The notes under the pieces were generated by a model, which was not told the DNA's origin, searched no databases, and worked only from the letters and a program-made list of their open reading frames with translations. Both the position numbers and the translations under genes were made by a program. 64,000 nucleotides of DNA from Prevotella sp. (GTDB lineage Bacteria; Bacteroidota; Bacteroidia; Bacteroidales; Bacteroidaceae), in NCBI GenBank assembly GCA_017483805.1, contig JAFUUL010000116.1, positions 1-64,000 on the forward strand, in the 5' to 3' direction. Positions 34,380-44,054 of the stretch are shown in pieces (position 1 is the stretch's first letter; each line of letters begins with the position of its first letter).

Positions 34380-34696
34380 TTAAGAGATTTGCATTCAAGA
34401 TGTTCCTCAAGCCTGGATTCGAGGAAGAGTATCAGAAACGCCATGCTGCCATCTGGCCCGAACTGGTCAAGATGATTAAAGAGCAGGGAGTACAGAACTA
34501 CAGCATCTACTGGGACCGCGACACCAACATCCTCTTCGCCTATCAGGAGTGCACCAAGGAGGGTAACTCTCAGGACACGGAGAACGTAGACCCGATTACG
34601 CAGCGCTGGTGGGACATGATGGCTGACATCATGGAGGTCAATCCCGACAATTCGCCCGTTACGATCCCCCTGCCCGAGTTGTTCCACCTCGATTGA
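34376..34696 (+). CDS. rhaM: L-rhamnose mutarotase-like protein
   Basis: A 106-aa protein of the RhaM family (DUF718), which interconverts the alpha and beta anomers of L-rhamnose. The family marks are the N-terminal KPGFEEEYQKRHAAIWPEL with the catalytic His, YSIYWDRDTNILFAYQE, and the WW pair (QRWWDMMADIM). Length is normal. It overlaps the upstream glycosyltransferase (ATGA). No other rhamnose catabolic genes are nearby, so its place in a pathway is uncertain. Confidence 0.88.
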   Translation: MIKRFAFKMFLKPGFEEEYQKRHAAIWPELVKMIKEQGVQNYSIYWDRDTNILFAYQECTKEGNSQDTENVDPITQRWWDMMADIMEVNPDNSPVTIPLPELFHLD

Positions 34697-34705
34697 TTCA
34701 GCAGA

Positions 34706-35761
34706 TTATTTGGCGTTGCGACGGTATTTCTGGTAGCGCGTGCGGATGTTGTCCACGTAGGCTGCCGTCTCCTGACCGCGCATGTATCCATTTCTGACCA
34801 GCGAGTCCTGATAGTAGCGGGGCTCGCTGAGTCTTAATATATAGGTACGCACGTCGCTCCATCGGTTAGGATTGCGGCCGTCGCGCTGGCAGAGCCGCTG
34901 AGCATCACGCAAGTGGTGCAGCCCGCCGTTGTAGGCCGCCATCGCCAGGTTCTGCCGTTCCGTGTGGTCGCGCACCGAGGCCAGTTCGCCTTCCAGTTCC
35001 TTCAGATAGCGCGCGCCCGCCTCTATGTTGCGCTCTGGGTCGTAGAGCATCTGTCGCGGCAGTCCCAGGTGGTCGGCCGTGCCGGGCATGATTTGCATCA
35101 GGCCCTGGGCACCGGCAAACGAGCGTGCCCGCGGGTCGAAGGTGGACTCCTGATAGCACAGAGCCGCCAGCAGCCGCCAGTCCCAACCGTACTGCCTTCC
35201 GTAGCGTTTGAAGAGGTCATCGTAGCGAGAAATAACGCCGCGCGAAAGCATCGGTGCAAACACCTGTCGTACCACGCGACGATGGGTCAGCCAGTCCTGC
35301 TCCTCCTCACGGGTTTCAGCCAGCAGCGCGGGGTCATACCAGTCGCTCAGGGACCGCTCCAGTTCGGGCTTGCCCTCACCTACCCTCCAGCCGCTCACGG
35401 TCGTGTCTGCCTCCAGCCGGAGGATGGCCACGTCGGCATCGTCTGCAGCCAGCCGCTCAAGGATGGCACTGGTGTCGCGGCACACCTCTACGCGCAGTTT
35501 CACGCCGATGGAGGCTGCAAAGCGTTCTGCCATCAGATACTGCACGCCCAGGTGCCGCCCGCCGAAGTCGTAGTAGGTGTCGGGGCCTGAGAGTGTCACG
35601 GCTATCAGTTCGCCTGCCTGCTGAATCTCGTTAAGGTCGAAGCCGTCAGTCGTGTCCGCTTGCCCTTCGCCCCAGGGTGGCGCAGGTGCCTCTTTCTGCG
35701 GGCCGCAAGCCGAAAGCAGGGCGAAAGTGAGTATAAATATGCCGAGAAGTTTCAAATTCAT
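34706..35761 (-). CDS. MltF-like lytic transglycosylase lipoprotein
   Basis: A 351-aa lipoprotein (signal with lipobox LLSAC) with two domains. Residues about 50-170 resemble a periplasmic solute-binding module, and about 185-330 form a lysozyme-like transglycosylase domain with the catalytic Glu in ALCYQESTFDP, then GAQGLMQIMP and AMAAYNGG. This is the MltF order, cutting peptidoglycan with 1,6-anhydro products. The solute-binding half is shorter than in E. coli MltF. The ATG at 35761 is used because the longer frame opens with GTG. TAATTTTG at 35775-35782 is its -7 element. Confidence 0.9.
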   Translation of the reverse strand: MNLKLLGIFILTFALLSACGPQKEAPAPPWGEGQADTTDGFDLNEIQQAGELIAVTLSGPDTYYDFGGRHLGVQYLMAERFAASIGVKLRVEVCRDTSAILERLAADDADVAILRLEADTTVSGWRVGEGKPELERSLSDWYDPALLAETREEEQDWLTHRRVVRQVFAPMLSRGVISRYDDLFKRYGRQYGWDWRLLAALCYQESTFDPRARSFAGAQGLMQIMPGTADHLGLPRQMLYDPERNIEAGARYLKELEGELASVRDHTERQNLAMAAYNGGLHHLRDAQRLCQRDGRNPNRWSDVRTYILRLSEPRYYQDSLVRNGYMRGQETAAYVDNIRTRYQKYRRNAK

Positions 35762-35774
35762 CACTTTTTCGGTG

Positions 35775-35822
35775 CAAAATTACGCAATTAATTGCATATT
35801 CGGAAAAATTTTGGTAATTTTG
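35775..35822. promoter_or_regulatory. Divergent promoters of mltF-like gene and hisG
   Basis: The minus-strand TAATTTTG at 35782-35775 serves the transglycosylase. The plus-strand TTG (35792-35794), a 20-base spacer and TAATTTTG (35815-35822) serve hisG. The two overlap in a 50-base window, so they may interfere. Confidence 0.7.
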
Positions 35823-35853
35823 CCACGATTTTCAAGATAATTAGACAAGTTTT

Positions 35854-36705
35854 ATGCTTAGAATCGCAGTACAATCAAAAGGTCGTCTGTTCGACGATAC
35901 CATGCAACTGCTCAATGAGGCAGACATCAAAGTAAGTGCCAGCAAGCGTACCCTGCTGGTGGAAGCCAAGAACTTCCCCCTGGAGGTGCTCTATCTGCGC
36001 GATGACGATATCCCGCAGAGCGTAGCCACTGGCGTGGCCGACATCGGCGTGGTGGGTGAAAACGAGTACGTGGAGCGCGGTGCCGAGGCCGAGATTGTCT
36101 CGCGACTGGGCTTCAGCCGCTGCCGGCTGTCGCTGGCCATCCCCAAGGAAATAGAGTATCAGGGGCTCGAGTGGTTTCAGGGCAAGAAGATTGCCACCTC
36201 CTACCCCGTCATCCTCAGTAAATTCTTGGATGACAACCACATAGAGGCCGAGATTCACGTCATCACAGGTAGCGTGGAGATCAGCCCAGGCATCGGATTG
36301 GCTGACGCCATCTTCGACATCGTCAGCAGTGGCTCCACGCTCGTCAGCAACAATCTGCGCGAAGTGGAGGTGGTCATGCAGAGCGAGGCCCTGCTCATAG
36401 GCCATCCCGGCATGAGCCCAGAGAAGCGCGAGGTGCTCAACCAGATGCTGTTCCGCTTCCAGGCCGTGCGCGAGGCTGAAGACAAGAAGTATGTGCGCAT
36501 GAATGCTCCCAAGGCCCGTCTGCAGGAGATTATCAACGTGCTGCCCGGCCTGAAGAGCCCTACCATCATCCCCCTGGCTGACGATGAATGGTGCTCGGTG
36601 CACACCGTGCTCGACCAGAAACGCTTCTGGGAAATCATCGGCCAACTGAAGGAACTGGGTGCACAGGGCATCCTGGTGACACCGATTGAGAAAATGATTC
36701 TATGA
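35854..36705 (+). CDS. hisG: ATP phosphoribosyltransferase HisG, long form
   Basis: First step of histidine synthesis, joining ATP and PRPP. The 283-aa length is the hexameric long form with a C-terminal regulatory ACT-like domain (about 215-283), expected to give feedback inhibition by histidine. Motifs: QSKGRLFDDTM at the start, GVADIGVVGENEYVERG, and the PRPP loop around GLADAIFDIVSSGSTLV. The leader is about 30 bases, with no leader-peptide His run seen. It overlaps hisD by ATGA. Confidence 0.96.
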   Translation: MLRIAVQSKGRLFDDTMQLLNEADIKVSASKRTLLVEAKNFPLEVLYLRDDDIPQSVATGVADIGVVGENEYVERGAEAEIVSRLGFSRCRLSLAIPKEIEYQGLEWFQGKKIATSYPVILSKFLDDNHIEAEIHVITGSVEISPGIGLADAIFDIVSSGSTLVSNNLREVEVVMQSEALLIGHPGMSPEKREVLNQMLFRFQAVREAEDKKYVRMNAPKARLQEIINVLPGLKSPTIIPLADDEWCSVHTVLDQKRFWEIIGQLKELGAQGILVTPIEKMIL

Positions 36706-37988
36706 AGATAATCCGATATCCCAAACAAAATGAATTGGCAGAGATCTGCCAGCGTCCGCACCTGGACATCACTCAACTGCAGCAGACTGTCAGCAGCGTG
36801 CTGAGCGATGTGAAGGCTCGCGGCGACCAAGCCGTCATCGACTACGAACAGCGCTTCGACCACTGCTCGCTCACCTCGCTGGCCGTCACGCCACAGGAGA
36901 TGGACGAGGCTGAGGGCCTTGTATCGCCCGCGCTGCGCGAGGCCATCGTGCTGGCTCACGAAAACATCCTGAAGTTCCACGCTTCGCAGAAGTTTGAGGG
37001 ACAGAAGGTGGAGACGCGCCCGGGCGTGGTATGCTGGCAGAAGAGCGTGGCTATCGAGCGCGTTGGGCTCTACATCCCCGGCGGCACGGCCCCGCTGTTC
37101 TCCACGGTGCTCATGCTGGCCACACCCGCCAAGATTGCCGGATGCAGCGAGATAGTGCTCTGCACGCCTCCTAGCCGCGAGGGCCGTGTCAATCCCGCCA
37201 TCCTCGTTGCAGCCCGCGTGGCTGGAGTCAGCAGGGTGTTTAAGACCGGTGGCGTTCAGGCTATCGGTGCGATGGCCTACGGCACGCAGTCGGTGCCCAA
37301 GGTCTTCAAGATTTTCGGCCCTGGCAACCAGTATGTGATGGCCGCCAAGCAACAGGTGTCGCTGGGCGATGTAGCCATCGATATGCCTGCAGGCCCCAGC
37401 GAGGTCTGCGTGCTGGCCGACGAGACCGCCAACGCGACCTTTGTGGCTGCCGATCTGCTCTCGCAGGCCGAGCACGGCATCGACTCGCAGGTGCTGCTTG
37501 TCACCACCTCTGAGCAGATACTTTCACAGGTGCAGCAGGAGGTGGATCGCCAACTGGCACTCCTTCCCCGCAAGGAGATTGCCCAGAAGGCTCTGGAGAA
37601 CAGTCGCATGGTGCTGGTCGCCTCGGCTGACGAGATGATGCATCTATCTAACGCGTACGCGCCCGAACATCTTATTATTCAGACGCGCGACTTCGAGCAG
37701 ATGGCCGAACGCGTGGTCAATGCTGGCAGCGTATTCCTGGGCCCCTATGCCTGCGAGAGTGCCGGCGACTATGCCAGTGGCACCAACCACACGCTGCCCA
37801 CTCACGGCTATGCCACGGCTTACAGCGGCGTCAATCTGGACAGTTACTGTCGCAAAGTCACCTTCCAGCACCTCACGCCTGAAGGCATCCGACAGATAGG
37901 CCTTGCCGTCGAACTGATGGCCGAGGCCGAGCAACTGGATGCCCACAAGAACGCAATGACAGTGCGTATTGGCGCAATTAAGAATTAA
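36702..37988 (+). CDS. hisD: Histidinol dehydrogenase HisD
   Basis: Last two oxidations of histidine synthesis (histidinol to histidine, NAD and zinc dependent). The 428-aa protein shows YIPGGTAPLFSTVLM, PAGPSEVCVLAD, SQAEHG with zinc-binding Gln/His, and the late SGTNHTLPT segment with catalytic His residues. It is coupled to hisG by an overlapping start. The gap to hisC (47 bases) is filled by a TTAAGAATTAAG repeat. Confidence 0.97.
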   Translation: MKIIRYPKQNELAEICQRPHLDITQLQQTVSSVLSDVKARGDQAVIDYEQRFDHCSLTSLAVTPQEMDEAEGLVSPALREAIVLAHENILKFHASQKFEGQKVETRPGVVCWQKSVAIERVGLYIPGGTAPLFSTVLMLATPAKIAGCSEIVLCTPPSREGRVNPAILVAARVAGVSRVFKTGGVQAIGAMAYGTQSVPKVFKIFGPGNQYVMAAKQQVSLGDVAIDMPAGPSEVCVLADETANATFVAADLLSQAEHGIDSQVLLVTTSEQILSQVQQEVDRQLALLPRKEIAQKALENSRMVLVASADEMMHLSNAYAPEHLIIQTRDFEQMAERVVNAGSVFLGPYACESAGDYASGTNHTLPTHGYATAYSGVNLDSYCRKVTFQHLTPEGIRQIGLAVELMAEAEQLDAHKNAMTVRIGAIKN

Positions 37989-38035
37989 GAGTTAAGAATT
38001 AAGAGTTATCGCTTTGCGATTAAGAATTAAGAGTC
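37980..38035 (+). repeat. Pre-start repeat, TTAAGA type
   Basis: TTAAGAATTAAGAGTTAAG words interrupted by a short GCTTTGCGAT segment fill the hisD-hisC gap. The word family matches 9056-9072 and 47488-47517, which also lie directly before a gene in its sense direction. Confidence 0.75.
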
Positions 38036-39073
38036 ATGACGAGTCTTGAGAAACTAACGCGAAAGAATATTTGGAACCTGGCGCCCTACTCTTGCGCACG
38101 CAACGAGTTCACAGGCACCACGGCCACCGTCTTTCTCGATGCCAACGAGAATCCCTACGGCGGCACCTTCAACCGCTACCCCGACCCGCTACAGACGGAA
38201 CTCAAGAAGAAAATCGAGCAGGTGAAGGGCATTCCGGCTGACTACACCTTTGTAGGCAACGGCAGCGACGAGGCCATCGACCTGATGTATCGCTGCTTCT
38301 GCGAGCCACGGGTGGACAACGTGGTGGCCATCGAGCCCACCTACGGCATGTATAAGGTCTGCGCCGACATCAACGACGTGGAGTACCGCCCCGTGCTGCT
38401 CGATGAGCACTATCAGATAACCGCCGATACACTGCTGGCTGCCTGCGATGAGCACACCAAACTCATCTGGATCTGCAGCCCCAACAATCCCACGGGCAAC
38501 GACATTCAGCGCGAGGAGGTCATCAAGGTGATTGACTCGTTTCAGGGCATCGTCATCGTCGACGAGGCCTACAGCGACTTCTCCCGCCAGCGCCCCTTGC
38601 GCTTCGAACTGCCTCGCCATCCTAACATGGTCGTGCTCAATACGCTGAGCAAGGCATGGGCATCTGCCGCCATCCGTCTCGGCATGGCATTCGCTTCACC
38701 TGCCATCGTCGACATTATGAACAAGGTGAAGTATCCCTACAATGTCAACCTGCTCTCGCAGCAGCAGGCCATCAAGGTGCTGAGCGACCCCTTCGAGGTA
38801 GACCGCTGGATTCAGATGATTCTGCAGGAACGATCGCGCACCATCGAGGCTTTCCGCCAACTGGACATCTGCGAGGAGGTGTTCCCGTCAGATGCCAACT
38901 TCTTCCTGGCCCGCGTCACCGATGCCCAGCGCATCTATGACTATCTGGTGGAGAAGGGCATCATCGTGCGCAATCGTACGCGCATCATGCTCTGCCACAA
39001 CTGCCTGCGCATCACCATTGGCACCCGTAACGAGAACAACGAACTCATCGGTGCCCTGCGCACCTTCCGCTAA
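38036..39073 (+). CDS. hisC: Histidinol-phosphate aminotransferase HisC
   Basis: PLP-dependent aminotransferase converting imidazole acetol-phosphate to histidinol-phosphate. The 345-aa fold-type I protein shows [32 protein letters not shown] and the PLP-lysine region [15 protein letters not shown]. Length is normal. It is the last his gene here. The usual next gene in Bacteroidetes, hisB, is not present before clpC, so the rest of the pathway must be elsewhere. Confidence 0.95.
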   Translation: MTSLEKLTRKNIWNLAPYSCARNEFTGTTATVFLDANENPYGGTFNRYPDPLQTELKKKIEQVKGIPADYTFVGNGSDEAIDLMYRCFCEPRVDNVVAIEPTYGMYKVCADINDVEYRPVLLDEHYQITADTLLAACDEHTKLIWICSPNNPTGNDIQREEVIKVIDSFQGIVIVDEAYSDFSRQRPLRFELPRHPNMVVLNTLSKAWASAAIRLGMAFASPAIVDIMNKVKYPYNVNLLSQQQAIKVLSDPFEVDRWIQMILQERSRTIEAFRQLDICEEVFPSDANFFLARVTDAQRIYDYLVEKGIIVRNRTRIMLCHNCLRITIGTRNENNELIGALRTFR

Positions 39074-39096
39074 TCGTGGGCATCCATCACCGCAGT

Positions 39097-39113
39097 TTGG
39101 CACGCCTTTTGCT
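39097..39113 (+). promoter_or_regulatory. Sigma-54-type -24/-12 promoter of clpC
   Basis: TTGGCACGCCTTTTGCT matches the RpoN consensus: the -24 GG at 39099-39100, ten bases, then the -12 GC at 39111-39112, with TTGGCAC and TTGCT intact. It lies about 40 bases before the clpC ATG. No TAnnTTTG site is seen in the same gap. Chance occurrence is possible but the match is complete. Confidence 0.6.
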
Positions 39114-39152
39114 TGTGGCCTTTTCGAACCATTACAACAAGAAAGGAAACGA

Positions 39153-41669
39153 ATGACAAGTCAATTTTCACCCAAGGTGTCTGAAATACTGGCTTTTTCG
39201 CGCGAAGAAGCCCAACGGTTGTCTTCATCGTCGGTTGGTCCCGAGCATCTGCTGCTGGGCCTGCTCCGCACGAACGACGGCCCCGTCTGGAACGTGTTCA
39301 ACCGCCTGCAACTCAACACGGCGCAAATCAAGCAACAACTGGAGCAACTCGTGCGCGAGCCTATGAACTTCTATACCCCGCTCAACTCTCAGGAACTGGT
39401 GCTCAATGAGAAGGCTTCCAACATCCTAAAACTGGCGGTGCTCGAAGCCCGCATGCAGCGCATGCAGAAGGTCAACGAGGAGCATCTGCTGTTGGCCATC
39501 CTGCACGACCAGGGCGAAAACAGGGCCAAGGGCGTGCTGGAGGATTGTCAGATGAACTACGACGACGTGCTCAGCCTGCTGAAGGCTGCCAACTCGCCGC
39601 AGGATGCCATCCAGTTGCCGGAGGAAGACGAGGAGGAAGATGGCGGACAGACCACCACCAACACCCAGAATGAGAAGGACGGACAGAACAAGAGCAAGTC
39701 GAAGACGCCCGTGCTGGACAACTTCTCCACCGATCTGACGCGTGCGGCCAAGGAGGGCAAACTCGACCCCTGCGTGGGCCGCGAGAACGAGATACAGCGC
39801 GTCATCGAGATACTGGGCCGTCGCAAGAAGAACAACCCCATCCTGATTGGCGAGCCCGGCGTGGGCAAGAGTGCCATCGTGGAGGGGTTGGCTCAGATGA
39901 TCACCGCCCGCAAGTGCTCGCCTATGTTCTTCAACAAGCGCATCGTCAGCCTCGACATGACCGGCATCGTTGCCGGCACGAAGTATCGCGGTCAGTTTGA
40001 GGAACGCATAAAGGCTCTCTTGAAAGAGATTGAGCAGAACCCCGATATCATTGTCTTCATCGACGAGATTCACACCATGATAGGTGCCGGCTCCACTCCT
40101 GGTTCGATGGATGCTGCCAACATCATGAAGCCTGCGCTGGCCCGCGGCACCATGCAGTGCATCGGTGCCACCACGCTTGACGAATACCGCAACTCCATTG
40201 AGAAAGACGGCGCCCTGGAGCGTCGCTTCCAGAAGGTGATGGTCGAGCCTACCACAGCCGATCAGACGCTGCAGATCCTGCACAACATCAAAGACCGCTA
40301 CGAGGAGCATCACCACGTGGAATATACCGACGAGGCCCTGCTGGCTTGTGTCAAATTGACAGAACGCTATGTCACCGACCGTGCCCAGCCCGACAAGGCC
40401 ATCGATGCCCTCGACGAGACAGGTGCCCGTGTGCATCTGCGTGCCGCTCATATTCCTCCTGAAATAGACGAACTGGAGAAGCAACTCGAAGTCATCAAGG
40501 AGAAGAAGACGCGGGCCGTGACCAACCAGAACTATGAGTTGGCAGCCAGTTATCGCGACAATCAGACACAACTGGAGAAGCAGTTGGCAGAGGTTCAGGC
40601 CCAGTGGCTGTCGGGCAATACCGATGAGCGGCTGACCGTGACCGATGCAGAAGTGAGCGACGTGGTGAGCATGATGACCGGCGTGCCCGTGCAGCGCATG
40701 GCTGAGAGCGAAGGTATGCGGCTGAAGGGAATGGGTGCTGCTCTGAAGAGCAGCGTCATCGCCCAAGATGCCGCCATCGACAAAATGGTGAAGGCCATCC
40801 AGCGCAACCGCGTAGGACTGAAAGACCCCAACCACCCCATCGGTGCCTTCATGTTCCTGGGTCCCACTGGTGTAGGCAAGACCTATCTGGCCAAGAAACT
40901 GGCAGAACAGATGTTCGGCTCGGCCGATGCTCTCATCCGCATCGACATGAGTGAATACACCGAGTCGTTCAACGTGTCGCGACTTATCGGTGCGCCTCCG
41001 GGCTATGTGGGCTATGAGGAAGGCGGTCAACTCACGGAGCGCGTGCGCCGCAAGCCCTACTCCATCGTCCTGCTCGACGAGATAGAGAAGGCTCACGGCA
41101 ATGTCTTCAACCTGCTGCTACAGGTGCTGGACGAAGGTCGCCTGACTGACGGCAATGGTCGTTACGTCGACTTCCGCAATACCGTCATCATCATGACCTC
41201 GAATGCCGGCACGCGCCAACTGAAGGACTTCGGGCGCGGCGTGGGCTTCACTGCCGGCAACATCGGACTGGCCATGAACGAGAAAGATCGTGAGCACGCC
41301 CGCAGCATCGTGCAGAAGGCACTCTCCAAGCAGTTCTCGCCCGAGTTTCTCAATCGTCTTGACGAAATCATCACCTTCGACCAACTGGACCTGGAGGCCA
41401 TCAAGCGCATCATCAACGTCGAACTGAAGCCGCTCATGAAGCGCATCGAGGATTTGGGCTACACCATCGAACTGACCGATGCCGCCAAGGAGTTTGTGGC
41501 TACCAAGGGCTACGATGTCCAGTTTGGTGCCCGCCCGCTGAAGCGTGCTATACAGAACTACATCGAGGATGGCATCTGCGAGCGCATCCTGGGCGACGAC
41601 ATCACAACCGGCACCGTCATCCACATCGACAAGCATCCCGAAAAAGAAGAACTGGTATTCACGGCCTGA
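39153..41669 (+). CDS. clpC: ClpC-type AAA+ protease ATPase
   Basis: A 838-aa Hsp100 unfoldase with two AAA+ modules. The N-terminal double Clp repeat spans about 1-150 ([20 protein letters not shown]), a Gln/Asp-rich linker follows, then D1 Walker [10 protein letters not shown], a short M-domain-like coiled coil ([20 protein letters not shown]) and D2 Walker [13 protein letters not shown]. The M segment is short, as in ClpC and unlike ClpB, so a protease partner (ClpP) is likely. A longer upstream frame overlaps hisC and is rejected; the ATG at 39153 gives the family N-terminus and lies just after a sigma-54-type promoter. Confidence 0.93.
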   Translation: MTSQFSPKVSEILAFSREEAQRLSSSSVGPEHLLLGLLRTNDGPVWNVFNRLQLNTAQIKQQLEQLVREPMNFYTPLNSQELVLNEKASNILKLAVLEARMQRMQKVNEEHLLLAILHDQGENRAKGVLEDCQMNYDDVLSLLKAANSPQDAIQLPEEDEEEDGGQTTTNTQNEKDGQNKSKSKTPVLDNFSTDLTRAAKEGKLDPCVGRENEIQRVIEILGRRKKNNPILIGEPGVGKSAIVEGLAQMITARKCSPMFFNKRIVSLDMTGIVAGTKYRGQFEERIKALLKEIEQNPDIIVFIDEIHTMIGAGSTPGSMDAANIMKPALARGTMQCIGATTLDEYRNSIEKDGALERRFQKVMVEPTTADQTLQILHNIKDRYEEHHHVEYTDEALLACVKLTERYVTDRAQPDKAIDALDETGARVHLRAAHIPPEIDELEKQLEVIKEKKTRAVTNQNYELAASYRDNQTQLEKQLAEVQAQWLSGNTDERLTVTDAEVSDVVSMMTGVPVQRMAESEGMRLKGMGAALKSSVIAQDAAIDKMVKAIQRNRVGLKDPNHPIGAFMFLGPTGVGKTYLAKKLAEQMFGSADALIRIDMSEYTESFNVSRLIGAPPGYVGYEEGGQLTERVRRKPYSIVLLDEIEKAHGNVFNLLLQVLDEGRLTDGNGRYVDFRNTVIIMTSNAGTRQLKDFGRGVGFTAGNIGLAMNEKDREHARSIVQKALSKQFSPEFLNRLDEIITFDQLDLEAIKRIINVELKPLMKRIEDLGYTIELTDAAKEFVATKGYDVQFGARPLKRAIQNYIEDGICERILGDDITTGTVIHIDKHPEKEELVFTA

Positions 41670-41704
41670 AGACTTAAAGAATCTTAAATAACGCCATAAA
41701 AGTA

Positions 41705-41880
41705 GGGCGCAAAGGGCTCATTCTCAATAATTTTGAGTACCTTTGCGCCCGCTTTATGCACCTGTCCGGGTGCAGGGGAGTCAGAACAGGCGCCGGCTCC
41801 CAGTAATATTAACCATTTAAGCATGGTCTGATCAACGCCTGTTCAGGCCAAAACCCCTTGAAGGGGACAAGAGAACAATT
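41705..41880 (+). promoter_or_regulatory. Promoter and structured leader of rpsA
   Basis: The -7 element TACCTTTG (41738-41745) lies in the right arm of a perfect 11-bp dyad (GGGCGCAAAGG at 41705-41715 and its complement at 41740-41750). About 130 bases of leader follow, with pairing GCACC/GGTGC (41758-41773), GGGAG/CTCCC, GAACAGGCG/CGCCTGTTC, and a CCCCTTGAAGGGG hairpin just before the start codon. S1 regulates its own leader in E. coli; whether this leader does the same here is inference. Confidence 0.6.
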
Positions 41881-43665
41881 ATGTCAGAATTAACAAAGAA
41901 CGTACAGCCGTTGCAGGACTTCAACTGGGACGAGTTTGAGAATGGCACCGTGGCCAACGTCAGCCGTGAGGAACTGGACAAAGCCTACGATGAGACCCTC
42001 AACAAGGTGGCTGACCACCAGGTGGTAGAGGGCAAAGTCGTCTCCGTTGACAAGAAGGAAGTCATCGTGAACATCGGCTACAAGAGCGATGGTATCATCC
42101 CCGCTACCGAGTTCCGCTACAATCCCGACCTGAAGAGCGGTGATGTCGTGGAGGTCTACGTGGAGAGCGTCGAGGACAAGAGTGGCAAACTCATCCTCTC
42201 GCACAAGAAGGCCCGCCTCTCGCAGGCTTGGGATCGCGTGAACCAGGCTCTTGACGAGCAGCAGATCATTCAGGGCTTCATCAAGTGCCGCACCAAGGGT
42301 GGTATGATTGTCGACGTATTCGGCATCGAGGCCTTCCTGCCCGGCAGCCAGATCGACGTTCATCCCATACGCGACTACGACCAGTTCGTGGGCAAGACGA
42401 TGGAGTTCAAGGTGGTCAAGATCAACCAGGAGTTCCGCAACGTCGTTGTCAGCCACAAGGCTCTCATCGAGCAGGAACTGGAGGCCCAGAAGCAGGAGAT
42501 CATCTCTCGTCTGGAGAAGGGTCAGATCCTGGAGGGTACCGTCAAGAACATCACCTCTTACGGTGTATTCGTCGATCTCGGCGGCGTAGACGGTCTGATC
42601 CACATCACCGATCTGTCTTGGGGCCGCGTTGACGATCCCAAGAAGGTTGTCGAACTCGACCAGAAGATCAATGTCGTTATCCTCGACTTCGATGAGGAGA
42701 AGAAGCGCATTGCCCTCGGCCTGAAGCAACTCACCCCGCATCCCTGGGATGCCCTGGATGCCAACCTCAAGGTGGGCGACCACATCAAGGGTAAGGTTGT
42801 TGTCATCGCTGACTACGGCGCATTCGTTGAGGTGCAGCCCGGCGTTGAGGGCCTTATCCACGTCAGCGAGATGTCTTGGAGCCAGCACCTGCGCAGCGCT
42901 CAGGAGTTCCTGAAGGTAGGCGACGAGGTGGAGGCAGTCATCCTGACCCTCGACCGCGAGGAGCGCAAGATGTCTCTGGGCATCAAGCAGTTGAAGGAAG
43001 ATCCCTGGGAGGCCATCGAGGTGAAGTATCCCGTTGGCTCGAAGCACAGTGCCAAGGTTCGCAACTTCACCAACTTCGGCGTATTCGTCGAACTGGAGGA
43101 AGGTGTCGACGGCCTGATTCACATCAGCGACCTCAGTTGGACCAAGAAGGTGAAGCACCCCTCAGAGTTCACCAAGGTTGGCGAGCCCATCGACGTTGTC
43201 GTGCTCGACATCGACAAGGAGAACCGTCGCCTCTCGCTCGGTCACAAGCAGTTGGAGGACAACCCCTGGGATGTCTTCGAAGGTAAGTACACCGTTGGTT
43301 CCGTCCACACCGGCAAGATCACCGAGATGCTCGAGAAGGGCGCCGTGGTTGCCCTTGAGGAGAACGTGGAAGGCTTCGCTACTCCTAAGCACCTGCAGAA
43401 GGAAGATGGCACTCAGGCACAACTGGGTGAGGAACTGGACTTCAAGGTGATTGAGTTCAACAAGGATTCGAAGCGCATCATCCTCTCTCACAGCCGCACC
43501 TTCGAGGATGCACAGCGTGATGAGAAGCGTGCTGCCCGCAAGGCTGCTGCTCCCCGTCAGAAGAAGGAAGAGGCTCCGAAGATCGAGAATGTTGCTGCCA
43601 GCACCACGCTGGGCGACCTCGATGTTCTGGCCAACCTGAAGGCTCAGATGGAGAAGGGCGAGTAA
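41881..43665 (+). CDS. rpsA: 30S ribosomal protein S1
   Basis: mRNA-binding ribosomal protein with six S1 (OB-fold) repeats: about 55-120, 135-205, 220-290 (VKNITSYGVFVDLGGVDGLI), 305-375 (VVIADYGAFVEVQPGVEG), 390-460 and 475-545. The 594-aa length is typical. A basic then acidic tail (about 550-594, KRAARKAAAPRQKK) follows. In organisms with few Shine-Dalgarno sites S1 probably carries much of the start-site recognition. It has a structured leader and an intrinsic terminator, so it is a single-gene unit. Confidence 0.97.
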   Translation: MSELTKNVQPLQDFNWDEFENGTVANVSREELDKAYDETLNKVADHQVVEGKVVSVDKKEVIVNIGYKSDGIIPATEFRYNPDLKSGDVVEVYVESVEDKSGKLILSHKKARLSQAWDRVNQALDEQQIIQGFIKCRTKGGMIVDVFGIEAFLPGSQIDVHPIRDYDQFVGKTMEFKVVKINQEFRNVVVSHKALIEQELEAQKQEIISRLEKGQILEGTVKNITSYGVFVDLGGVDGLIHITDLSWGRVDDPKKVVELDQKINVVILDFDEEKKRIALGLKQLTPHPWDALDANLKVGDHIKGKVVVIADYGAFVEVQPGVEGLIHVSEMSWSQHLRSAQEFLKVGDEVEAVILTLDREERKMSLGIKQLKEDPWEAIEVKYPVGSKHSAKVRNFTNFGVFVELEEGVDGLIHISDLSWTKKVKHPSEFTKVGEPIDVVVLDIDKENRRLSLGHKQLEDNPWDVFEGKYTVGSVHTGKITEMLEKGAVVALEENVEGFATPKHLQKEDGTQAQLGEELDFKVIEFNKDSKRIILSHSRTFEDAQRDEKRAARKAAAPRQKKEEAPKIENVAASTTLGDLDVLANLKAQMEKGE

Positions 43666-43696
43666 TATCTGCCCTACCCTCTATTCCATAAGTAAA

Positions 43697-43731
43697 GGCT
43701 GCACCCCGCAATAGGGAGTGCAGCCTTTTTT
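43697..43731 (+). terminator. Intrinsic terminator of rpsA
   Basis: GGCTGCAC (43697-43704) pairs with GTGCAGCC (43718-43725), with inner CCC/GGG, followed by six T residues. Confidence 0.92.
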
Positions 43732-43820
43732 AATTAAGTACCTGCATCATCATATCATCAATGCTGATTCATCCAGACGAAATTGTAACGGGTGAAATAG
43801 CAGCCCCTATCCATGTTTCA

Positions 43821-43884
43821 GATTCTAGGCACTTCGTCAGGAGATTCTAGGCACTTCGTCAGGAGATTCTAGGCACTTCGTCGG
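43821..43884. repeat. 22-bp direct repeats
   Basis: GATTCTAGGCACTTCGTCAG plus GA is repeated at 43821-43842 and 43843-43864, and a third copy starts at 43865 and diverges after 18 bases. No spacers are present, so this is not a CRISPR array. A fourth, weaker copy of the CACTTCGT core (GCACCTTCGT) follows. Confidence 0.85.
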
Positions 43885-43945
43885 CACATTCCTGCACCTT
43901 CGTTTGGAGATTGAAGTCGTTGGCTTATCAAAGGGTGTTATAACA

Positions 43946-43987
43946 GAACGGTTCTCCTAATTCTAATGTGAATTAGGAGAACCGTTC
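43946..43987. repeat. Perfect 18-bp hairpin
   Basis: GAACGGTTCTCCTAATTC (43946-43963), loop TAATGT, then the exact complement (43970-43987). It lies just before the promoter of the structured RNA. No T-run follows on either strand, so it is not a standard terminator. The word CAGAACGGTTC recurs at 46150-46160 after the lipoprotein gene. Confidence 0.85.
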
Positions 43988-44018
43988 CACAATATATTTG
44001 AATTTTTCTCTGAATCGC

Positions 44019-44049
44019 TTGGCGGTTTGGATTTTTTGTTTTACCTTTG
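44019..44049 (+). promoter_or_regulatory. Promoter of the structured RNA / BACON leader
   Basis: TTG (44019-44021), a 20-base spacer and TACCTTTG (44042-44049). Transcription should start near 44055. No second promoter is seen between 44331 and the lipoprotein ATG at 44407. Confidence 0.75.
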
Positions 44050-44054
44050 CAACG

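Noticed and set aside
38892..39152. Longer ClpC start
   Set aside because: The extra 87 codons overlap hisC out of frame and would include the sigma-54-type promoter; the ATG at 39153 gives the usual N-terminal Clp domain.
43821..43884. Possible CRISPR array
   Set aside because: The 22-bp repeats are directly adjacent without spacers, and no cas gene is in the window.
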